From: Typha latifolia
Taxonomy: Eukaryota; Streptophyta; Magnoliopsida; Poales; Typhaceae
DNA length: 64,000 nucleotides
NCBI GenBank assembly: GCA_019914945.1
Contig: CM034113.1
Coordinates: 9,050,850-9,114,849, forward strand
Reading direction: 5' to 3'
Shown here: positions 1 through 10,142 of the stretch, in pieces
Layout of the letters: every line of letters starts with the position of its first letter
Position numbering within the stretch: the first letter of the stretch is position 1
Program-made: the position numbers and the translations under genes
The notes under the pieces: generated by a model
What the model saw: the letters and a program-made list of their open reading frames with translations, nothing else
What the model was told of the DNA's origin: nothing
The model's database searches: none

Positions 1-722
1 ACACCAAAAAAGTACCTCTTCACAGGGATAATGTACTCTAAATTTGCCCAAATAATAGTAAGACGAAATCTGGTCATGCTAGATGCTACAAGTATATATA
101 TTTAAATATTTATAGGCACAAAGATAAACACATATGTAAACATTTTTATAGTTCTTCAGTGTCATATTTGGTTGCTATTTGTCAACAGTATTTACATAGA
201 TTTGTTAACCAAACAACTGAAAGCACAACATAAGTTAAAAGAATTGAATCAAGGTTTCCTGTTTAGATATCTTAGGGCAATCATAGATACGTGAGTTGTC
301 AAAGCCTATATAGGATGATTTAAATATAGCAGTAGAAGTCTACCTTTTTCCATTTGGCAATCAGATTAGGGTCTGCATATCCCTGATTGAGGCAGAATTC
401 ATACAACTCCTTTGATATCTCCTTCCTTCTATGGTAAAGGTCATATATGTAGCGACTTTTCTGATGAGCAATTTGGAAGATCGGCCACAGTGCTTCACAT
501 TTTCTCTTCCCATCATGTGGATCATTTTCGGCTGTTCCGTGATTAATTGGATATCAGCATGGAACATGTTATACGCATAGCATTTAACTATTTACACAAC
601 TAATTATGAGCATGAAATATTTAAGAACCTTCTCTCATCTTTGCTTCTAGGTCAAGAACGGTAGGCTCAATAAGCTCCCATCCTTCTGGATATTTCACGC
701 GGCTCGTCTTTATTTTAGGCAT
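1..722 (-). CDS. BUD31: Splicing factor BUD31/G10 homologue (3' part outside window)
   Basis: BUD31 (G10 family) is a small nuclear protein of the spliceosome. Two coding exons can be read on the minus strand. Exon 1 is 722-629 and begins [20 protein letters not shown]. Exon 2 is 531-344 and contains [15 protein letters not shown], the [17 protein letters not shown] block and IAKWKK. The donors (gttctt, gtagac) and the acceptor (aacag) are canonical, and the frame is continuous (94 + 188 nt = 94 codons). The family is about 145 residues long, so the Cys-rich C-terminal part that binds zinc lies beyond position 1. The frame of exon 2 is short and easily overlooked. An acceptor-like gcatatgcag upstream of the ATG suggests an intron in the 5' UTR. 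The gene is transcribed away from the P2 gene. Identity is near certain from the sequence match; the missing end is inferred. Confidence 0.93.
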
Positions 723-1975
723 ATTGTAGAACTTATTTCCACCTTATGCCTTCAAATAGTTAATATTGATCTGCATATGCAACAAAAACTATATATTAAG
801 CCGTTCTGAAAAGGATAATTCATTACATGCATAAGTACTCATGCAAGGAAACAATAATCCTACTAACAATAGTTGCCTGAGGAAAGCTGGATATTTGGCA
901 AAGGCAAAAAAGGTTGCGTTCTAACACCAAAGAATACATGAATGTGACAATGGTAAGTAAAAATTAAGGAAAATATATCCATGAGAAAGTAATACCCTGA
1001 TTGTATCGCCACACTATGCATTTTCAAAACTTTCGAGTGCAAACTAACAATCTCAAAAATCTCAAAAGAACTCGAACAACTCTAACTCAAATTGCATGAA
1101 GCGATCAGAATTGGTGAGCTGCAAAGGTCAAATATTTCCAAACAAGTAGTGCATACAAACTGAGAAAAAAACCACTAAAAGTCATCGATTCACGAGGATC
1201 TAAGATGTACAGCGAACATCAATGGGGCCAAGGTTTCAATTCGAACAAAGAGGTAAGATCATGTCGAATTAGTAGGATTGAAGTCTGCGATTACCACTAA
1301 TATGATGATCTCCCGGGCTAGGTTTAGGATTCATATGCGAATCGGCGGAGAAGAAGAGGGTCGTTACAAAGGAGTAACGAGAGAAAGTCAGGAGACGCTA
1401 TCAGAGAACACAATTAATCGCATTCGTTGATTGCAAAACTCGCGGTCCTGATTTAAAGAACTTAGCGAACGCGGCAATGATCGAATGTGGACCGTTTGAT
1501 CCACTACGGACGGTGTAGATGGCACCCTAAGAGTCTAATATATAGTTCATTACTGGCTCCCCTTCCTGTGTGCAAACCCTAGTCGATACCCTCCTCTGCA
1601 TCTAAATTTCTCTGCACATTCGGCGGCGGCGATCTTTATTATTTCAAGTAATCTCCATCTCTTTTCTTCTCTACTTCTTCTCTTTCTCCATTAATTCTCG
1701 TGTTTAACTTGTTCTGGGAATCCCGATTGTTGCTAAGTTTACACTGTAGATCTGTTTTCTCTTTCTTAACAAGTATGTAATTTGGCTCCTTTGTGTTCGT
1801 AATATATGTATGTCGTAGTTTCTTAATTTTGTTTCCGTGCGATACTATTAGATTCATATGGTTCTTTAAGAGAATATTTAGTTTGTGTTGCTATACCTTT
1901 ATGCAGTAGAATATTTGTTTTGCTGATAACTACACGTGATATCTTCTTCCAATATTTGTTTTTGATTTGCTTAGG
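723..1975. promoter_or_regulatory. Shared upstream region of divergent BUD31 and RPP2 genes
   Basis: This 1.25-kb interval separates the start codons of two divergently transcribed housekeeping genes. It should contain both promoters and both 5' UTR introns. On the plus side an untranslated first exon appears to end near 1649 (caa/gtaatctcc), with the acceptor cttag at 1970-1974 just before the P2 start codon. A telo-box, AAACCCTAG, lies at 1574-1582. Telo-boxes are a known element of plant ribosomal-protein promoters. The core promoters probably sit at about 1440-1600. I see no other gene here. Confidence 0.6.
1574..1582 (+). promoter_or_regulatory. Telo-box (AAACCCTAG) upstream of RPP2
   Basis: An exact AAACCCTAG motif precedes the likely untranslated first exon of the P2 gene. 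In plants this element is enriched close to the transcription start of genes for the translation machinery. Its assignment rests on motif and position only. Confidence 0.55.
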
Positions 1976-3292
1976 ATGAAGATTATTGCTGCTTATCTGC
2001 TTGCTGTTTTGGGGGGAAACACTACCCCATCTGCCGAGGATCTGAAGGCTATTTTAGAATCAGGTACTTTTCTTTCCTCTGTTCGTTTATAGTGTCATCT
2101 ATGGTTAATCATTTTTTTTTCTCTAATAGCTATATGTACCACACATGTTATCTGTTAATCTCTCGTTTTGTGATTAACTGTTTAAAGTTGAAATGAATCT
2201 GGGCTTAGGCCTTTCAATAAAAAAAAACAGCTATATGTACTAGGAGTTTACTTTGGTTGTAGATTTGTTGTTAAACAATCTAAATTGATTCCAATGGGTT
2301 TGTTATATAAGGCCTCTGTAATCTCTTTTACGAGAACATTGAAGTGTTTCATATTTAGTTCATGTATTCAAAATGATCGAATATGAGGGTATAGGGCAAC
2401 AAGAAAACAGCCAATCTTCACTCCCGATTGTCTTAGTATATAGAAATTGCTAGAAATATTGGCCTTAACGGGTTAAGCAACTACTTAAGCAGTATTTATA
2501 ATATTTCTCACAATATTGAACCAAATACAAAAATGGAGCTTTTCATTAGTTTTCTCAGAAATGTGTTGCTGATTGTCTTGATAATGCTGCTAATATGCGA
2601 CAAACGTGTGAACTTTAATAAATTGAGAGTTTTGGGATTATTTTTTATGATGTTATGTCTCTTGGTAAAATTAAATGGTGTTTCCTCTTTTAACCAGTTG
2701 GAGCTGAAGCTGATGAAGATCGGATTGAGTTCCTTCTAGCTGAAGTTAAAGGTAAAGACATAACTGAACTTATTGCCGCTGGGAGGGAAAAGTTTGCTTC
2801 AGTGCCTTCTGGCGGTGGTGCTGCCATTGCGGTGGCTGCTCCTGCTGGAGGTGGTGCTGCTGCAGCAGCTCCTGCAGCAGAGGCCAAAAAAGAAGAGAAA
2901 GTGGAAGAGAAGGAAGAATCTGATGATGTAAGATGCTCGTTTATGGATACAATCTTCTGTTTGTTTATGGATTATTTGTTAGTAATTCTACAAATATCAT
3001 ATTCTAGTTTGAAACTTGTGCTTTTTGGCAATTATACTCACTTATCCCTCATATGCTCCTTGAAAGACCAGGATCAGATTCTTGCCTCCTCTAAACTGGA
3101 TTTTTAGTGCAACAAATTCTTTCACACTATCCCAGGCTTTTTTGACTAATCTAGCATATACCTGTTTGCATGGTCATGTTTGAAACTCTGAATTAAGAAA
3201 TGTCAGCCTTTGAGCTTTCCATCTGATAAGATGTATTGCTGATAAATTTGATCAACTTGATGCAGGATATGGGCTTCAGTTTGTTCGACTGA
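1976..3292 (+). CDS. RPP2: 60S acidic ribosomal protein P2
   Basis: The product is a stalk protein of the large ribosomal subunit. P1/P2 dimers recruit translation factors to the GTPase centre. Three coding exons are read: 1976-2063, 2698-2927 and 3266-3292, giving 345 nt and 114 residues, the usual length for the family. The protein starts [15 protein letters not shown], followed by the helical dimerisation region. An Ala/Gly-rich hinge (about residues 67-90) and a Lys/Glu tract come next. The last exon encodes the hallmark C-terminus, ending [10 protein letters not shown]. The splice sites are canonical (cag/gtactt, ccag/ttgg, gat/gtaaga, gcag/gatatg). An untranslated leader exon with a telo-box upstream fits co-regulation with other ribosomal-protein genes. 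The start codon lies directly after the leader-intron acceptor. P2 rather than P1 is chosen from the N-terminus. Confidence 0.95.
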
Positions 3293-4329
3293 GTAGTTGG
3301 AACTATTGCCAGCATCCAGGGCGACGAGCAATATGCTAAAATTTCTATCATAGAGCTTCAGTTTAGCTTATCCCTCTTTTTCTTTTTTCTTGTCTAAATG
3401 AGGCACCGGGCCTGTAACTCTATTGTATTGCAGTGAGTCACAAGGAGGTTCATATTGTTAGTTTGTTTTGGAATGAGAATTTGCTTTTATGAGCCAGTTT
3501 GGTGACCTACGGATATGATTATTAGTTTCTTACTTGGTTTAATGTGGCATTTTCGTGTGGTTGAATCTTAATTTAATTAACTTTATCATCAAAATTACAG
3601 GTTATTGTTTTCTTATGAAACTGGCTTTGTATGACAAGAATCAAGCTTTTGCTTGTGGAGTAGTGCAAGTTTGCTAAATCTGACAGGTCTCAACTTTTGT
3701 AACCTGTTCCAATTATTCGATTTTGAGAAGGATTGTCCTCCATAGATGAAGTGCAAAATGTAGTCTGTAAATTTTGTTAAATTTACATTTGAAATTGTCT
3801 CATAAAATATAAAGATATTCAGAAGATATTTTGTACTAAAATTGGTTACAATTCGTATGAACAAGTGCATGTGTTCACGTTTCAACAATAAATTATCGAT
3901 AAATATCCAAATCAAATAAGTCCCACCCTGCGTTGAAAGACTAGAGATTCGCACGATCTTACCAGCACCCGATAATATTTTGCACCGATCAGTTTAGTCA
4001 ACTGCCGACAGCCGGCTTCCATGTCGTGCCCCGAGCATTCTCATCACGACGATCCCAACACGAATCCTAAAGCTATGTCCTAAACTAATCTGTTGAATTT
4101 TTAACAGAGCCGCGACGGTCCTAAATCTGCCACGTACTTCCTTTTTTACCGAACCGAGTTCCCATTCTCCTCCCTCTCCTCCTCAAAGGATCCAGCTAAC
4201 CACCCTTTCTTCCTCCCCTTCCCCGAGTACATATCTGAGCAGTCCCCTGTAGGCTGTAGCAGATCCAGGAAGGAGACATAAAACAAACGCAGACTAGAAG
4301 GAAAGCAAGAGAGAGACACCTCTCAATTC
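3293..4329. other. 3' UTR of RPP2, spacer and promoter of the GT34 gene
   Basis: About 200-250 bases of 3' UTR follow the P2 stop codon. The rest is AT-rich spacer with no coding pattern that I can support. From about 4120 the sequence becomes pyrimidine-rich, and a purine-rich leader (about 4255-4329) precedes the next start codon. Confidence 0.5.
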
Positions 4330-5679
4330 ATGATGGGGCAAGAAGGGATCGGGTACAAGGGCGGTTCCACGAGGGACCACCGGTCCAACCTCCCGACTGT
4401 CCGATCTCGCATTCCCCGCGGCCGTCAGATCCAGAAGACCTTCAACAACCTCAAGATCACCGTCCTCTGCGGCTTCGTCACCATCCTCGTCCTACGTGGC
4501 ACCATTGGCGTCGGCAATCTCGGCGGCGCCTCCTCGTCCGACGCCGACTCCAAGGTCATCGAAGACATCGACCGGATCCTCCGCGAGATCCGCTCCGACT
4601 CCGACCCGGACGACGCCCTCGACTTCCCCCAATCCCTGAACTCCACTTCCGTCCCCCCCGCCAAAAACTACACCCTCGGCCCCAGGATCTCGGACTGGGA
4701 CGAGCAGCGCCGGCGTTGGCTCATCCAAAACCCCGGCTTCCCTGACCGGGTTTCGGGTGGGAAGTCGAGGATACTCCTCGTTACCGGATCTCCACCAAAC
4801 CCGTGCGATAATCCCATGGGCGACCACTACCTTCTCAAGGCCATCAAGAACAAGATCGACTACTGCCGTCTCCATGGCATTGAGATCGTGTACAACATGG
4901 CCCACCTCGACCGCGAACTCGCGGGTTACTGGGCGAAGCTCCCTTTGATCCGAAAGCTCATGCTATCCCACCCGGAGGTGGAGTGGATCTGGTGGATGGA
5001 TAGCGACGCGTTATTCACCGACATGGCGTTCGAGATCCCGCTATCTCGGTACGATAAGCACAACCTCGTTATCCATGGTTATCCGGATCTCCTATTCGAG
5101 CAGCACTCTTGGATCGCGCTTAACACCGGCAGCTTCTTATTCCGGAATTGCCAGTGGTCGCTCGATCTGCTCGATGTCTGGGCTCCGATGGGCCCGAAGG
5201 GATTTATCCGCGATGAGGCAGGGAAAGTTCTTACTGCTAATCTCAAGGGGCGGCCGGCGTTTGAGGCCGACGACCAATCTGCGCTTATCTATCTCCTCCT
5301 CTCGCAGAAGGATAAGTGGGTGGATCAGGTATATGTGGAGAATTCTTACTATCTCCATGGCTTCTGGGCTGGATTGGTGGATAAGTATGAGGAGATGATA
5401 GAGAAGCACCACCCGGGGCTCGGGGACGAGAGGTGGCCGTTTGTTACCCATTTCGTCGGTTGTAAGCCATGCGGCAGCTACGGGGATTACCCGGTGGAAA
5501 GGTGCCTTAATAGCATGGAGAGAGCGTTCAATTTTGCGGATAACCAAGTGCTCAGGCTTTATGGATTTGCACACAGGGCGCTGTTGAGCCCCAAGATTAA
5601 GAGGATCAGGAATCAGACGGCGAACCCTCTGGAGGTGAAAGAACACCTGAATCTCGAAGCGAGAATAACCACTCGATGA
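4330..5679 (+). CDS. XXT5: GT34 xyloglucan 6-xylosyltransferase (XXT5-like)
   Basis: This intronless 449-residue frame encodes a Golgi type II membrane enzyme of glycosyltransferase family 34. These enzymes transfer xylose from UDP-xylose onto the beta-1,4-glucan backbone of xyloglucan. The N-terminus carries RQIQKTFNNLKITVLCGF followed by one hydrophobic segment (about residues 38-60), which is the signal anchor. The catalytic domain contains GSPPNPCDNPMGDHYLLK, GIEIVYNMAHLD, the metal-binding WWMDSDALFTD (about residues 220-230), NTGSFLFRNCQWSLDLLD and FEADDQSALIYLLL. It ends with THFVGCKPCGSYGDY and FNFADNQVLRLYGF. Conservation is closest to the XXT3/4/5 group, and XXT5 is my best guess within it. 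The galactomannan galactosyltransferase branch of GT34 is less likely. GC content is high in the first half and falls toward the 3' end. Confidence 0.92.
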   Translation: MMGQEGIGYKGGSTRDHRSNLPTVRSRIPRGRQIQKTFNNLKITVLCGFVTILVLRGTIGVGNLGGASSSDADSKVIEDIDRILREIRSDSDPDDALDFPQSLNSTSVPPAKNYTLGPRISDWDEQRRRWLIQNPGFPDRVSGGKSRILLVTGSPPNPCDNPMGDHYLLKAIKNKIDYCRLHGIEIVYNMAHLDRELAGYWAKLPLIRKLMLSHPEVEWIWWMDSDALFTDMAFEIPLSRYDKHNLVIHGYPDLLFEQHSWIALNTGSFLFRNCQWSLDLLDVWAPMGPKGFIRDEAGKVLTANLKGRPAFEADDQSALIYLLLSQKDKWVDQVYVENSYYLHGFWAGLVDKYEEMIEKHHPGLGDERWPFVTHFVGCKPCGSYGDYPVERCLNSMERAFNFADNQVLRLYGFAHRALLSPKIKRIRNQTANPLEVKEHLNLEARITTR

Positions 5680-8600
5680 GCTTTCCGGCCTGCTGCAACT
5701 GAATTCTGCTGCTTTTAGAGGTCAGGTTTATGGCATTTGTTGTGCAATAGGATGTTCTTTAAGTTTATTTCATCTTTTACTACCAAGAATTGGATTTTAA
5801 CTGTTATTTCTAGAGTATGATAGTTACACTTTGTGGAAGGATTTTGTAAGAGTGGTTTCTCTTCTTGTAATGGAATTCTCTAAGTAGAAGGGAAAGGAAA
5901 TACATGTCAATTTTATTTTCAGTTCATGACCACCTAACTGTAGTCTATTCTTTTATTATGAAATGCTAGACGCTCTTGATCATTAGTTCATGGTGAGAAT
6001 TTTTCTGGAATAGTACAAACAGGTGCATCTTTAACAATGTCAATTCTCAAATGGTACTAGGTAGCATCTGTAGAGAGATTTTCTTTTGTCTTTATAATAT
6101 TTTCATGTGTCCATATTTGAACAATGTCATTAAACTTGGAGATCATAAGAGGCAGATACCTAACAGGGCAGCCTCCAGACCCTAGGATGCAGGCAGACAG
6201 AGAGGTCTAGGTTCCCGGCCACATCTTCCCTTCTCAGAAAATGAAACTATTACTAATTTGTCAACACAAGGAGAACATTTATCTTAAAGCTTGATCTCAG
6301 TTTAGCACCATCTAATATCAGTTCAGGAACAGATGTTATTCTAGTGGTCATTGAAGCATCCTCTCAGCAGCTTTCCTTAAGGAAGCTGTCTGGTTGCCTG
6401 ACCCCTTTTTAATACCAAGATACTTGTGTTGACATAACTACATAAGTACTTTTAGATCTTTACAGATGCCTTCTGCTAAATGCTACTTACTCATCTAAAT
6501 AGAGTGTCTAAATGAACAAAGGAGGTACGTGAGAAGTTGAAATGAATCAAAAATGAATATATTAAAAGTTATTTAACTGTTAGTAGTAAATTTGTTAAAA
6601 TAGTAGCTCGATGAGAGGAACACAAATATTGTGTTCCATATCTCAATTTTGTAATTGATAAGATATAAATCTCCTCCAAACACTTGTTTTTCCATTTCAC
6701 ATGGTCTCGGACTCTCAAAGGTCTCCTCTTGGTACTGATGGTTTGGCAGGAGATCAAGGTAGTCTTTCTCTTAGCATCTTGTTTGCTTAGACACAGTAAA
6801 CTCTTCAATTGATAAAATTATGTGTTGACATTTTCTATACCTGCATAAAATATTACCATCCAACATTTAAGAGTTTATATATGTTTCTGAGATTTCACAA
6901 AATTAAGGAGCAATGAGAATATCAGATTAATTTCTATGCATCCTTGCATACATATATTAGGTACACATAAATCTATAAATTACTGGACATTGGATACTCA
7001 ATATTGACATCCCTGGAAAATATCCATTGGAAAATGGAAGCTTACAAGTCTTATGCTTCCATGGATCAGATGCTGACTTACATCCTAAAATAGAATCTTA
7101 GTAGATTGATGGTGTAGTACTTTTTTTTCTTTTCCTTTTCTCACTGCAGTATCTATTTCTCTCCTTGCGGTATTATGGGTAAAAAAACTGTAAGGCAATG
7201 TCTTCATTGGAACTCCTCTTTGTTTGTGATGAATTTAGTCCCTTCGTAAACAAGTATGATTAGTGGAATTGGTCCTCACTTTCAGCGAGCATGTACCTTT
7301 CATCCTCCCTGCGTTCAATTTATTGTTAAATGTAAGCAAGCGGTGATATTTATCATGGACAAGTATAGGCTTGAATCACTGTAAATCACTACGATCGATT
7401 ATAAGGTTTTCTTTTTCCCATTCAAATACCATTGATATATATGCAGTACTACTTGATCATTTGCATAAATTGCTGAAGAAACAGGTGATAGTAACTTTAC
7501 ATCTCAAGCAAGTAGCTTGCTTGATCATAATCATTCATTTATTTGTCTCTGATTGAACATGTTTATTTTATTTTTTTCCTGAGTAAAAGCTTAACCTTAT
7601 TTGGTAACCTTACAGGCCGACGTGCATAAATTTGTCTATGTCACAGATCCTTAAATGACCGTCTTGGTAATTATTTGTTCACTTGACATGAAGATCCCTC
7701 GCGAACTCTTATGAGCAATTGCCAAATGTACTGCTTGAAATTTTTGTCAAGGAGCTCGATGTTGTACTTTGCTTTGTAACAATAGAAGGAAGATGTAAAA
7801 TTGCTGATATCAAGTACTGCTGAAATATAACAAGGGTCTCTGTGATTCCAAATTCCCCGTTTTATTTCTTCATTTCTAGTTAAGGGTAATTGCACGACTC
7901 AACTATTACTTGGCATCAAAATTTGCAATCTCCTCATAGATAAGGCTGCTGTTGTTTGGTAACAGATCAGAACGGCCATCTGATTTGAATTATTTAAAGA
8001 TTGAAAGTGTGACAGACTGACAGCTTATGGTGGGTGCATTGATGATTCTGTGCCATCCCAGTGAGGCAATACTGGAACGGTAATGATTGTAGTAACAAAG
8101 TTGTTTCCCAGCAATGTTGACTCTGCTTAGTTAGGTGATGGAGAGTTTGATCTTACTGATGACGTGGCTTAGCTATATAGATTTGAAATAAATAGGGCTA
8201 TCTATGCACTTGATGGTAATCTGTCATAGTCATCAGAAAGTTTCCAGTGGTGTTGTTCGGGGTCAAGGTGGACGATCTTATATAGCAGAATCCTCTCTAG
8301 GATTTTGGAAGGACCAGAGGTCGAGAAAAGCTGCTGATTTAAACCAGTCATCGAAAGTTCGCAAGGGGCGAAGTAATAAGCCTGTCTGCTAAATTTGTAC
8401 CAGCACGACATGATTTGCTTTGTTCTTATGGCAAAAAGTAGTATTATATAGCATTAATTACTCTCTTGATTGTCGTGATTGGATGTACTTTAAAACATAT
8501 AAAGTACTTAGCGAGGAGGTATTATGATATCTACCTTGCCCTAGGAAGCAGCAGGAAGCTGTTGAAAGATTGGACTAGTGGGAAATTCCAAAGCCAAAGT

Positions 8601-9280
8601 TCTTTATTAGCAGCTTTAGCTGCGGTAATCAATCACACAAACAAACTCCTTTCTAAACTTAGCTCTAGTTTTTCTGTGAAAGGAAACAACTAGAGAGGCT
8701 TTCTATTGGGTGACATAGATGATCTGTATCTTGGTACGCCATTGAATATGAGCTACTGTATTAAAATATATATTTCGTAAACTTGATCATATTTAAAAGG
8801 AAATATAAATACTTTTCAAAATTTGAGCAAGATAACAGCGTGTACTTGTTGTTTGAAAGACGTGCACTGCACGATAGCTAGCTCCGTAGATGCCGGAGAT
8901 TGGGTTTACTTTGGCGCGCCGCGCCCTTAAATTCAAAGTTTATATTCCCAGTGGCTGTGCGTAAATAAGCAAAAAAAATAAAATAAAAAGGAACACGGAC
9001 TTCTCAAAGTTAGTTTTATATGTGGAGTACGCCTACGGTGGCAAAGGTTGTAATTTATACAAACGTAGGTCCCATTTATTTTCTACTTTCTAGCACCCAC
9101 ACCAGGGTCCAGGGATGCCGGTGGGTGGGCCCACACCCTGCGGGAGTAATAAGAGGTGGTCTGTCATCAGTCATGCACTCTTCCTCTTGCAGTTTAATTT
9201 TTACTATTTTCCTTTTTCTTAAATTTTATCACATAGCTCACAGTGCAGCGTACTACTATTGTGCTCTTCCTCGTGATGCG
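5680..9280. other. Long spacer without a recognisable gene
   Basis: The first 200-250 bases are the 3' UTR of the GT34 gene. The remaining 3.3 kb is AT-rich and broken by stops in all frames. The only stretch with some protein-like character is about 8204-8392 on the plus strand, a short open frame rich in Ser, Arg and Lys. I cannot match it to a family, and it may be a remnant of a decayed gene. No repeats with clear ends and no RNA genes were seen. Confidence 0.45.
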
Positions 9281-10142
9281 CGTTCCTCTCTGCCGCTTTT
9301 CCATCAAACCCTAACCCTAGTTAAACCTCCACCCTCCTCCCTCTCCGATCCAAACCCTAGTTTGAGGGTTCTTCCGTCGCTCTCTGAGTTCTCGGACCGG
9401 TTCTCTTCTCCGATCCCTCTCGGGCTCTCGGTCGCGTCACTGGTGGACTCTTTTGCTGGTAATGGCTCTCTTCCCTCTCGCTCTTACTCTCCCGTACAGA
9501 TTCTACGTCTCTTTTACTAGTTTCCGTTGGTAAATTTTTGGTCTTCACCAGATGTCTTCTCTTTCTTAAAGCTTTCATTTTGTTGCACATTTAGTTGATC
9601 TAAGGTTAGATTGATCTTTTGTTTTAAAGTTTTAAGCAACTGAGGGTGAAAAAATCGCTTGTAATGCTTGCAAATCTTCTTCTTCTTCTTCTTTTCGGTT
9701 TCGTTGTGTTTCTGTATGAATTTAAAGATTTTGTTTTTATGCTGAGTATAGACTAAGGGTAAAATAAGGAAACCGAAGTTACTGCTATGTAGACTCTTAG
9801 TTCTGCTTTCATGTTCTGGTTCAAGTAAGATTTGCATCGGAATCTCAAGGTTTCGTCAGCCATTTATGTGCTTCTTAGGTATCTAGGACATTGCCATGTC
9901 TCCCATTGTTGATGTGTTGCTATCTCATCTTGCAGGAATATGATGAATTTTTTATGCGGAAACGTGTTATGCATTCCTTTCAAGTACAGTATCCGTTAAG
10001 CCTGGATAAGCTTATGTTAAGGGTGTCTCCAATGTTGCATTGTCAGCATCAGGTGGCTCGTTGAAGATGGGCTAATAATTGTATTTGTACTCTAGCTGTA
10101 AGATTTTGTCTATTTGGGTAGCTGATTGAGCCACTGCCAGAA
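9281..10142 (+). promoter_or_regulatory. Leader and promoter region of the KIPK-like gene, with telo-box cluster
   Basis: A telomere-like tract AAACCCTAACCCTAG at 9306-9320 and a second AAACCCTAG at 9352-9360 lie in a pyrimidine-rich segment. That segment looks like an untranslated first exon. One or more leader introns probably fill the gap to the start codon at 10143. A (CTT)n stretch occurs near 9680. Exact exon limits could not be fixed. Confidence 0.45.

Noticed and set aside
8035..8165. Possible C/D-box snoRNA (tgatga and ctga motifs)
   Set aside because: Motif spacing and terminal pairing do not fit a snoRNA, and the motifs are expected by chance in AT-rich DNA.
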